Shown: in pieces, positions 1 to 5,208 of the stretch | Layout of the letters: the number at the start of each line of letters is the position of its first letter | How positions within the stretch are numbered: position 1 is the first letter of the stretch | Position numbers and translations under genes: made by a program | The notes under the pieces: model-generated | Database searches by the model: none | What the model saw: only the letters and a program-made list of their open reading frames with translations | What the model was told of the DNA's origin: nothing | NCBI GenBank assembly: GCA_027310425.1 | Contig: DAIDAW010000028.1 | Span: 1 to 6,089 of the forward strand | DNA: 6,089 nucleotides | Source: a bacterium | GTDB lineage: Bacteria > Patescibacteriota > Minisyncoccia > UBA6257 > Brennerbacteraceae | Reading direction: 5' to 3'

Positions 1-253
1 ACGTAGTGCCGGTTACGCCCAGCATCCGCGCGCTGCCGTTGTTCGTACGAATGAGATTCCTCAAATATGCATACAGGCCGATCTGGATGCCGAATCCGAC
101 CGCCAGACTCACGATAAAATACCAGAACACGGCGAACTGGCCTTGAGCGAATTTCCAACCTGACACAAGCGTCAGCACCGTGAAATAAATGCCCAGGAGC
201 GTTACACTTGCAAGCGCTCCGAAAAAAACAGGTTTTGCGCGTTCGAGAAACAT
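1..253 (-). CDS. Small integral membrane protein, 3' part cut by window edge
   Basis: An ATG at 253 opens a minus-strand frame that stays open to the window edge (84 complete codons, no stop), so this is the N-terminal part of a longer protein. It begins MFLERAKPVFFGALASV. Two hydrophobic helices are visible, at about residues 8-31 and 41-64, joined by a short loop containing SGWKFAQGQ. Aromatic and glycine residues (FGIQIGLYAYLRN) lie in and after the second helix, followed by a basic, polar stretch (RNLIRTNNGSAR). It lies 21 bases downstream of the M23 gene on the same strand and probably shares its transcript. I cannot name the family from the visible part. Small membrane proteins of this look occur in metal-handling clusters of Patescibacteria, but that is recollection rather than something the sequence proves. 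No Shine-Dalgarno motif precedes the start. Confidence 0.7.
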   Translation of the reverse strand, partial: MFLERAKPVFFGALASVTLLGIYFTVLTLVSGWKFAQGQFAVFWYFIVSLAVGFGIQIGLYAYLRNLIRTNNGSARMLGVTGTT

Positions 254-274
254 GGAATGAGGATAACTGCTATT

Positions 275-1552
275 TTACAAAGAAATATAATCCAACGGGT
301 TGAGATCGCCGCCGACCGGCAGCAGCCCGCACGACTTTGACTGGGTGATTGTATACGTATTGGATGCGTAGACCGTTACTTGCACGTGAGGACCAGTGGA
401 CCAGCCGGTATTGCCAACATATCCGATGAGTTCGCCCCGTTTGACCGTCTGCCCTTTTTTCACCGCAAACGCGGAAAAATGCGAATAAAACGTCGTGAGA
501 TTATTGGCATGCTTGATGACAACGTATTTGCCGTATGCGCCTCGCGGACAAAACGCATCCGTATTGCCCAGAGCGATCACCTCGCCCGCTTCCGCCGCAT
601 ATACCGGCGTGCCAACCGGCGCGCCCAGGTCAATGCCGTTATGCCACTGGCTTTTGTAATTTCTGATCGCAAACTGAGTTCTGCCGTATCCTTGCGTAAG
701 TCGTCCGGCAGGAACGGGATTTTGCAGAAGTCCGGGACGCGGTGAAGGCAATTGAGAAAGATCCACATTCTTCCTGAGCGCCGATTCGATCCGCTCGATT
801 TCATTTTCGAACTCCATTGCTTTTTTTGCAAGCTCGTCGAAATTCTTCTGGTAGAGCTGCTCTTTATTTTTGGTTTCTGTCAGAAGCGCCCGCTTACGCT
901 CTTCCTCCCCGCGCGCGATCGCGGTTGTGACAACAATTTCCTGCTTCTTGGCGTCGATTTGAACGCGCTTGCCGGAAACGTCTTCCTGCCTTTTCGCAAG
1001 CTCAACTTTGAGAACGCGCGATTCATTGAGCGTCGTGAGCATCTCGGCCTGGATGGAATCCAGGGATGCGGTATCGGCAAGGACATCAGAAATCGTATTC
1101 CGCTCGAGCAAACTGAAAAGCGGATTTCGTTCGCTCTCCTCGTGATACGCGCGCACGATCTTCGGCAAAGCCGCCAATTTGGTTTCAATCATCGCGTTGA
1201 TGGTTTCGATGCCGGATGAAAGCGATGCTATCTCAAGCCCGAGTTTTTGACTTTCGACCTGCGCTGCGCGGACATCAAGCTCCAGCGCCGCAATGCTGCC
1301 GTCGATGGAGCGGAGTTCTGTTTGCAGGGTTTTGCGCTGGCTCGTTGTCGCATCAAGATTCCTTTTTGCTTGCTCCATTTCCTCTTTGATTTTTTGAAGC
1401 TCCTTGTTTTTTGCCTCAATCGACGCCTGAAGCGCAGCCCGATTCGCGTCGGCGCTCCCAGTATCTTCTCCTACCACAACTTCCTCGGCAAGCATCGACG
1501 CGGGGGACAAAAAGAGCGATGCTGCCATGCTTACGATAATCAATTTTTTCAT
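275..1552 (-). CDS. Secreted coiled-coil M23 (LytM/EnvC-like) murein hydrolase or activator
   Basis: This is a 425-residue exported protein. It has a signal peptide (residues 1 to about 22, MKKLIIVSMAASLFLSP), a long charged coiled coil (about 38-260) and a C-terminal M23/LytM domain (about 280-425). This is the layout of EnvC-type cell-wall hydrolases and hydrolase activators, which act on peptidoglycan outside the cytoplasmic membrane. The zinc-site motif HNGID (H304, D308) and the YSH motif (H358) are intact. The usual GPHxH motif reads GPHVQ: H389 is kept, but the second His, normally a zinc ligand, is Gln391. The enzyme may therefore be inactive and regulatory, as in EnvC. C335 and C408 could form a disulfide. 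I chose the ATG at 1552 because the signal peptide starts there. Two upstream in-frame ATGs (1585 and 1597) overlap the end of the preceding gene, and the one at 1585 forms TGATG with its stop, so coupled initiation there is a real alternative. Confidence 0.9.
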   Translation of the reverse strand: MKKLIIVSMAASLFLSPASMLAEEVVVGEDTGSADANRAALQASIEAKNKELQKIKEEMEQAKRNLDATTSQRKTLQTELRSIDGSIAALELDVRAAQVESQKLGLEIASLSSGIETINAMIETKLAALPKIVRAYHEESERNPLFSLLERNTISDVLADTASLDSIQAEMLTTLNESRVLKVELAKRQEDVSGKRVQIDAKKQEIVVTTAIARGEEERKRALLTETKNKEQLYQKNFDELAKKAMEFENEIERIESALRKNVDLSQLPSPRPGLLQNPVPAGRLTQGYGRTQFAIRNYKSQWHNGIDLGAPVGTPVYAAEAGEVIALGNTDAFCPRGAYGKYVVIKHANNLTTFYSHFSAFAVKKGQTVKRGELIGYVGNTGWSTGPHVQVTVYASNTYTITQSKSCGLLPVGGDLNPLDYISL

Positions 1553-1584
1553 GGGATCAAAATCATCGAGTACGCCTTTTCGCA

Positions 1585-1893
1585 TCAATGGCAACATCCG
1601 CCGCCGTTCTGTTTTTTATCCGCATGTTCTTCGTGGGCGCAACCGGTGCCGTTTGCCGAATCGCGGATGTGCGCGTCTTTTTCGTCCTTGTTTTCATATT
1701 CATGCGCATGCGATCCATGTCCTCGCGCCATGACCCAAAAATGAATCAGGATAAAACCGCCAAACAGAATCGGCCAGAGCGAATTCGGAGGGAGCAATTT
1801 GCTTCCAAGAAGAATCAGAATGCCGATCAATAATCCCGCCAGAATCATTATGGGGAGCCGTGAGAAGTTATTTTTTGCTTCGTGATCGTGCAT
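1585..1893 (-). CDS. DUF2933-like membrane protein with His/Cys-rich metal-binding tail
   Basis: This 102-residue protein begins MHDHEAKNNFSRLP. It has two transmembrane helices (about 12-31 and 36-55) separated by a short proline loop (LLPPNSLWP). The hydrophilic C-terminal tail (56-102) contains H59, H62, H64, H75, H87, H90, H102 and C85, C100, C101 and ends GGGCCH. A short membrane hairpin followed by an HGH-type tail resembles DUF2933 proteins, which often sit beside copper-resistance genes; I base this on general appearance. The tail very likely binds soft or transition metals. Basic residues before helix 1 and after helix 2 favour both termini in the cytoplasm. It lies 64 bases after the DUF5676-like gene, and its TGA (1587-1585) overlaps a possible ATG of the M23 gene by one base. 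No Shine-Dalgarno motif is visible; the bases before the ATG are pyrimidine-rich. Confidence 0.8.
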   Translation of the reverse strand: MHDHEAKNNFSRLPIMILAGLLIGILILLGSKLLPPNSLWPILFGGFILIHFWVMARGHGSHAHEYENKDEKDAHIRDSANGTGCAHEEHADKKQNGGGCCH

Positions 1894-1957
1894 AAAAAGA
1901 AATGCATGAAAGACGTTGGCGACAAACCGCCTCGATACGCTCGATTTTTTCTTGCTG

Positions 1958-2218
1958 TTATTTTCCTGATTTCACGAGGCTCGTGTTGTGCATCCAGACA
2001 TAATACCAGGCAAAAAGCCACGCAAACCCGAACAATTCGACTGCGCCAAGGAACACGCTCCCGGCGTTCCCCCAAACAAACCCGGGCAACAATTCAAACA
2101 GCGCATGATGAAGCGCGGCAGTCCTGCCGGCAAGGAAGAATCCGTACGCGAAGCACAGCGCGTAGAACGCCTCTATCCCCAGCGCGCAGAGCCATCCGTA
2201 TCGTTTAAGTGAAAGCAT
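1958..2218 (-). CDS. DUF5676-like small membrane protein
   Basis: This 86-residue protein has two predicted transmembrane helices (about 8-30 and 52-76). Between them is a connecting segment with HH (37-38) and FELLPGFVWGNAG. The arrangement of a first helix, a pattern like 'xxLxPGFxxxxxGxxxG' and a second helix rich in aromatic residues and glycine (FGFAWLFAWYY) resembles the DUF5676 membrane family. That family recurs in heavy-metal clusters and has no established activity. The match is by eye and could be wrong at family level; that it is a two-helix membrane protein is secure. It lies 64 bases after the thioredoxin-fold gene and 64 bases before the DUF2933-like gene, all on the minus strand. 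No Shine-Dalgarno motif precedes the ATG. Confidence 0.75.
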   Translation of the reverse strand: MLSLKRYGWLCALGIEAFYALCFAYGFFLAGRTAALHHALFELLPGFVWGNAGSVFLGAVELFGFAWLFAWYYVWMHNTSLVKSGK

Positions 2219-2282
2219 AGAAGAAACGCTTATGATTTAATTTTCCGACCTTTGTACTGTTTTGTTCTCAGAAACGAGCAAA

Positions 2283-2540
2283 TCATTTTTTGAGCGCATC
2301 CAATTTCTTTTTGAACTCGTTTTTGTTCAGCGCGCCGGTGGAAAACAGTTCTCCGTTGATGAGAATGCCCGGACTGGAAAAAATGCCGTATTTCTGGACG
2401 AGCGCGATTCCTTCGGACGACGTCGCGTCGATTTCGGTAACGCGCATGTCCGGATACTGCGGTTTCATTTCTTCGAAAATCTTCTTCGCCTGGGCGCATT
2501 CATGGCATCCCGGCACGGTAATGAATTGAATATCAATCAT
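2283..2540 (-). CDS. Small thioredoxin-fold protein with CHEC active site
   Basis: This 85-residue single-domain protein has no signal peptide and is therefore probably cytoplasmic. The first beta strand (IQFITVP) leads into the redox motif C12-H-E-C15. The matching cis-proline is P57 in FSSPGILINGEL, which is followed by the GEL turn and a C-terminal lysine-rich helix. Length and motifs fit the minimal thioredoxin/glutaredoxin-like group (Thioredoxin_3 type, 'redox-active disulfide protein'). Its role would be to exchange dithiol/disulfide or metal-bound thiol states with a partner. It starts two bases after the stop of the HMA gene, so the two are almost certainly co-translated. The CcdA-like transporter just upstream is a plausible electron-transfer partner. 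That pairing is inferred from context. Confidence 0.9.
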   Translation of the reverse strand: MIDIQFITVPGCHECAQAKKIFEEMKPQYPDMRVTEIDATSSEGIALVQKYGIFSSPGILINGELFSTGALNKNEFKKKLDALKK

Positions 2541-2542
2541 AT

Positions 2543-2758
2543 TTATGTTTCGGAAATGCTATACCCCATCTGTTTGATGACTTTCTCGACCTCGCTGAAC
2601 TTGAACGCGGCATCGTCGAATGCAATAACTGCTTCTTTGGCATCGAAATCGACGTGTGCCGACGTAACGCCGGGCTGATTGGTGAGAAGCATCTCGATCG
2701 ACATCGCGCAGCTTCCACAGCTCATCCCGCGTATCGCGTATTTTTTCGTCTGTACCAT
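2543..2758 (-). CDS. HMA-domain metallochaperone (CopZ/MerP-like)
   Basis: This is a 71-residue single heavy-metal-associated domain. The metal-binding loop is GMSCGSCAMSIE, with ligands C14 and C17 in the family's MxCxxC pattern. It is followed by the usual beta-alpha-beta order and ends with the MGY typical of the fold (KQMGYSI). There is no signal peptide, so the protein is cytoplasmic and CopZ-like rather than periplasmic MerP-like. The family carries Cu(I), or sometimes Hg(II), Zn(II) or Cd(II); the sequence does not decide which. The start at 2758 leaves an A-rich leader and no Shine-Dalgarno motif, and is the only start that keeps the full first strand. It follows a structured 91-base gap after the CcdA-like gene and runs directly into the thioredoxin-fold gene. 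Confidence 0.93.
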   Translation of the reverse strand: MVQTKKYAIRGMSCGSCAMSIEMLLTNQPGVTSAHVDFDAKEAVIAFDDAAFKFSEVEKVIKQMGYSISET

Positions 2759-2793
2759 GGTTTTGTTTATTATTGTTTATTCGTTTGTTTTTT

Positions 2794-2844
2794 CCGGAAA
2801 TAAGACCGCGCGGCGCCCTGTTTTCAGGCATCCGCGATTTCCGG
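2794..2844 (-). other. Nested inverted repeat in the CcdA-HMA intercistronic gap
   Basis: Outer arms CCGGAAAT/ATTTCCGG (2794-2801 and 2837-2844) enclose middle arms CGCGG/CCGCG (2809-2813 and 2832-2836) and an inner CCTG-AAAA-CAGG stem-loop (minus-strand sense). The element starts six bases after the stop of the CcdA-like gene and is followed, in the minus-strand direction, by about 35 A-rich, unstructured bases before the HMA start. It has no U-tract and so is not a standard terminator. It may set relative expression by stabilising the upstream mRNA or directing processing. Confidence 0.5.
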
Positions 2845-2849
2845 CAAAT

Positions 2850-4088
2850 CTACCCCGTCCCGAACCCGATAGGCATTGTCAGGAACCCCCACACGAGGAA
2901 AATGGCAAGCAAGATCCAGAATGTCGTCTTGGCCATCGCGCCTTTCTTCTTGAAGAAATACCACAGAAGCACGACCGGCGGCAGGAACAAATTAATCCAT
3001 GCGCCAATCTTGACAAACGGAACCGCGGTTTCAAATTGTTGAATCGGAATGTCAGCTTCCGTCACCGTACTGCCGATCGCTCCGAATACTCTATTCAATC
3101 CCTCATGGAATATCGATCCCTCGTACCAGAGATGGCCGAAAACCCCGTTCAGAATGATAAACGAAGAAATGACCACGAGCGCCCAGCCGGTTATCTTGTC
3201 AACCAATACTTTCCGCTTCAATATGCTTGTGGTCGCGTTCACGCCGAGGATGCCAAGTACGGACAGGAAAATAAGCGGCAACGCCCTGCCCAGACCGTTC
3301 ACTGCCATATACCATGCGCCGACTGCAACGCTCCCAGTTCCTGCCGCAGCGGCAAGAATCAAATACGTAACCGGGTTCGGACACCCGATGCCGGCATTTC
3401 CCAAAAACAGTCCCAAAAACAATGCCTTTGCGTAATCCGGCTGTTTCTGAATAAACGCTGGTACCTTGGAATACGAAGGCATTTTAAACGAAATGAGCAT
3501 GAGTTCCGCCAAGCCGAAGATAAGCGCCGCTATGCCGGCAACGATGTAGAGATATTTTGTTGCCTGATCAAGACCGAGATATTTGCCGATAAGCGCGATC
3601 GCAGCTCCATAAATCGCAAGCATGACGACCAGGCCGATGCTGAACAGAACCGCCATCATGAGACCTTTCTTGTATCCCTTGCCCATCGAGAGCGGGACAA
3701 TGATGAATACAAGCGGCAACGTGCACGGCAGCACGATATTGGATACGCCGCCGGCAAAGGACAGAATCGTCGTGAGCGTTCGCGCCGGAGATGTTGCCAG
3801 ATACGTCAGCGCGATAATGATCGCAGTCAGAAGCCCGAACGCAAGGCTGACGAAGAGCACCTTTGTCTTTTGGTTCGGCTGAAGAGCGGTTTTTTCTTCC
3901 GGCGCGCTCGGTTCCGGCTGCGCCTCTGCCTCCTCATCTGTCCGGAACGCGATGATGAAACCGAATGTCAAAAGAAAAATCGCAATAAGCGTATTGAGCG
4001 GATGAATGCCGTGCGCGAAAAATCCCGTGAATATAAAATACAACACGGCTCCGATGATCACGCTGATGCCTGCTGTTTTTTGTTTCAT
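2850..4088 (-). CDS. CcdA/DsbD-type thiol-disulfide transporter with extra terminal helices
   Basis: This is a 412-residue polytopic membrane protein. After two N-terminal helices (about 5-48) comes an acidic, proline-rich cytoplasmic-looking linker (about 51-72). The core (about 78-318) has the cytochrome c biogenesis/DsbD transmembrane repeat, with one cysteine in each half: C122 in VLPCTLPLV and C236 in GIGCPNPVTY. These are the only two cysteines I find. That is the hallmark of CcdA/DsbD transporters, which pass reducing equivalents from cytoplasmic thioredoxin across the membrane. Two further helices (about 362-405) close the protein. Classical CcdA is about 220-240 residues, so both terminal extensions are additional. 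It lies 17 bases after the SRPBCC gene and 91 bases before the HMA gene. Electron donation by the thioredoxin-fold gene downstream is likely; the final acceptor is unknown. A metal-transport role, as proposed for some CcdA relatives, is an alternative. Confidence 0.88.
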   Translation of the reverse strand: MKQKTAGISVIIGAVLYFIFTGFFAHGIHPLNTLIAIFLLTFGFIIAFRTDEEAEAQPEPSAPEEKTALQPNQKTKVLFVSLAFGLLTAIIIALTYLATSPARTLTTILSFAGGVSNIVLPCTLPLVFIIVPLSMGKGYKKGLMMAVLFSIGLVVMLAIYGAAIALIGKYLGLDQATKYLYIVAGIAALIFGLAELMLISFKMPSYSKVPAFIQKQPDYAKALFLGLFLGNAGIGCPNPVTYLILAAAAGTGSVAVGAWYMAVNGLGRALPLIFLSVLGILGVNATTSILKRKVLVDKITGWALVVISSFIILNGVFGHLWYEGSIFHEGLNRVFGAIGSTVTEADIPIQQFETAVPFVKIGAWINLFLPPVVLLWYFFKKKGAMAKTTFWILLAIFLVWGFLTMPIGFGTG

Positions 4089-4105
4089 ACGTGTGAGTTA
4101 CTTTC

Positions 4106-4636
4106 TTATTTATCTAATTTATTCTTGAAATACAAAAGTTCTTTATACGCGTGGGGAATATAGTCGGGCTTGTTCATGTATTCTTTTGCTGAACTGAAAA
4201 AGATTCTCCCGAACAAACTATCCGGATAGCGACCGTATAACGTATGCGACATTCTGGTTCCGTCCGATGTAAGCTCAAGTTCTATGACGCCGCTTACCGG
4301 CATGTCGAGAGGAATAAATCCGAAAAGTTTATATTTCCCAACCCCCAGCCAAATGCACATTTTGGGTCGTTCCGCCCACAGAATATGTCCTCGGAGATCG
4401 CTGGAAACTCCGCCGACTGTTTCTTTTTGATAAAAACCAACACCCGTCTCCGGACGGTCGATGTCGTTGTAAAAAATAAGCCCCAAGTGCTCTTCGGCGT
4501 TCGACTCTGTCCACGTTTGGGGATTATACGCATACTCCCAGATGACATCGGGGTCATTTTTAATAATGACTTCGAAATGAGCAATAACAAACTGGGTATG
4601 GGGGTCAATTCTGCCATGAGACGGTTTCGTTTCCAT
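4106..4636 (-). CDS. SRPBCC (START/Bet v1-like) fold protein
   Basis: This 176-residue soluble protein has no signal peptide. Its opening (VIAHFEVIIKNDPDVIWEYAYNPQTW) matches the beginning of SRPBCC ligand-binding proteins: a strand followed by a helix with the 'DxVWxxxxxPxxW' pattern. Alternating strands follow (GVGFYQKETVGG, LRGHILWAE, KMCIWLGV, GVIELELT, GTRMSHTLYGRY), with a long C-terminal helix (about 141-175). Such proteins bind hydrophobic ligands in an internal cavity; the ligand here is unknown, and no catalytic motif is seen. It lies 40 bases after the 70-residue membrane gene and 17 bases before the CcdA-like gene, so it is embedded in the metal operon. The DNA looks more AT-rich by eye than its neighbours, which may indicate a separate origin. 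Its role in metal handling is unexplained. Confidence 0.78.
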   Translation of the reverse strand: METKPSHGRIDPHTQFVIAHFEVIIKNDPDVIWEYAYNPQTWTESNAEEHLGLIFYNDIDRPETGVGFYQKETVGGVSSDLRGHILWAERPKMCIWLGVGKYKLFGFIPLDMPVSGVIELELTSDGTRMSHTLYGRYPDSLFGRIFFSSAKEYMNKPDYIPHAYKELLYFKNKLDK

Positions 4637-4676
4637 ACTACGGAACTATAGAGAATTTGCTATGGCAATTTCGAGA

Positions 4677-4889
4677 CTATCTATGCTGTTCAGCGTGCAT
4701 ACGATACAGTGCGCATATTCCTGCGGAAATGGAAATGAGCGTGAGCGCAATCGCATCATAAAAAAGATGCGTCTGCGGAAAACCCAGGAATGCGCCGTTT
4801 CCCCCCGCAAGCCACGCTCCACCGAGAGCAAGCGCGCCCCAGATGCCGGCTCCGATGGAAATGCCGTGAAAAATCGATGATTTTTTCAT
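4677..4889 (-). CDS. 70-residue two-helix membrane protein, unknown function
   Basis: The protein starts MKKSSIFHGISIG and has two hydrophobic helices (about 9-29 and 43-62). Between them is a Gly-rich, aromatic loop (GGNGAFLGFPQTHLFYD), and it ends with a His/Arg-containing tail (YRMHAEQHR). I do not recognise a named family. The conserved-looking loop 'FLGxPQxHLFYDA' suggests a specific function rather than a random hydrophobic ORF. H41, H65 and H69 are possible metal ligands. It begins four bases after the stop of the CsoR-family regulator, so it is the first gene downstream of the sensor and is probably co-translated with it. There is no Shine-Dalgarno motif; the upstream bases are AT-rich. 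Confidence 0.72.
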   Translation of the reverse strand: MKKSSIFHGISIGAGIWGALALGGAWLAGGNGAFLGFPQTHLFYDAIALTLISISAGICALYRMHAEQHR

Positions 4890-4893
4890 GCGT

Positions 4894-5166
4894 TTATTTA
4901 TTCGAAAGCGTATACACTCTGATTAATTCCTTAATTGCCCTTTCTTCTCCGGCGCTCTGGCGCATTTGCTGCTTGACGTGCGTCCGCAGGTGATTTTCAA
5001 GAAGAAACGCGTCAAGGCTTTTGAGCGACCGCTGGATGGAAAGAGATTGCTCCAAAAGTTCTGGGCAATACATTTCCACCTCGATGGCCTTGATCAATCC
5101 GTCTATCTGCCCGCGGATAATTTTTGCCCGATGCACGGCCCGCTGTTTGAGTTTTTGATCTACCAT
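4894..5166 (-). CDS. CsoR/RcnR-family (DUF156) metal-sensing transcriptional repressor
   Basis: This 90-residue all-helical protein is typical in length for the family. The N-terminal helix HRAKIIRGQIDGLIKAIE carries the RGQxxG signature of CsoR/RcnR/FrmR regulators. The metal site is seen as C34 (in MYCPELL), H59 and H63 (in ENHLRTHV). Copper-sensing CsoR has Cys-His-Cys at these positions, whereas RcnR (Ni/Co) has Cys-His-His preceded by an N-terminal His. This protein has Cys-His-His but Val2 where RcnR has His3, so the metal cannot be assigned. In the family, metal or reactive species bind the tetramer and release it from a G-tract operator. Exactly such an operator lies 14-30 bases upstream of the start, inside the promoter, indicating autoregulation of this gene and the nine genes after it. 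Confidence 0.93.
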   Translation of the reverse strand: MVDQKLKQRAVHRAKIIRGQIDGLIKAIEVEMYCPELLEQSLSIQRSLKSLDAFLLENHLRTHVKQQMRQSAGEERAIKELIRVYTLSNK

Positions 5167-5176
5167 ATCAATATAG

Positions 5177-5203
5177 CTTATACCCCCCTCCCCTATTTGT
5201 CAA
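5177..5203 (-). promoter_or_regulatory. Operon promoter, near-leaderless
   Basis: Reading the minus strand, a perfect -35 box TTGACA (5203-5198) is followed after 15 bases by a -10-like TATAAG (5182-5177). A further AT-rich TATATT (5175-5170) lies next to the start. Transcription from TATAAG would begin around 5170, only a few bases before the ATG at 5166, giving an almost leaderless mRNA. The spacer is filled by the G-tract operator. The 15-base spacing is short, a feature seen in promoters whose repressors or activators distort the DNA. Positions of the boxes are read directly; the start point is inferred. Confidence 0.65.
5180..5196. promoter_or_regulatory. CsoR/RcnR-type G-tract operator
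   Basis: On the plus strand the site is ATACCCCCCTCCCCTAT: an ATA/TAT inverted pair flanking an 11-base C-tract (a G-tract on the minus strand, G4-A-G6). CsoR, RcnR and FrmR regulators bind A/T-rich inverted repeats around a G-tract (RcnR: TACT-G6-N-AGTA). The site lies between the -35 and -10 boxes of the promoter of the CsoR-family gene itself, where a bound repressor would block RNA polymerase. I found no second site of this kind in the window. Confidence 0.7.
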
Positions 5204-5208
5204 GGAAC

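Noticed and set aside
1894..1957. Small GGCG/CGCC hairpin between the DUF5676-like and DUF2933-like genes as a terminator
   Set aside because: The stem is only four pairs, and the following pyrimidine run is interrupted and close to the next start codon; too weak to call.
2219..2282. Possible internal promoter before the DUF5676-like gene (AT-rich TTAAAT/CATAAG)
   Set aside because: A -10-like run exists, but I could not find a matching -35 box at a sensible distance.
2679..4163. Long plus-strand open frame (494 codons) opposite the CcdA-like gene
   Set aside because: The translation is highly charged and Arg/Gln/Cys-rich with no fold-like pattern, and the opposite strand encodes a clear CcdA-type membrane protein. 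It is a shadow of that gene's codon usage.
4800..4806. Another C-tract as a second CsoR-type operator
   Set aside because: It lies inside the 70-residue membrane gene and lacks the flanking A/T inverted repeat and any promoter boxes.
5183..5193. G-rich tract upstream of the regulator gene as a Shine-Dalgarno sequence
   Set aside because: It ends 16 bases from the ATG, too far for ribosome binding. It sits between -35 and -10 boxes with ATA/TAT flanks, which fits an operator.
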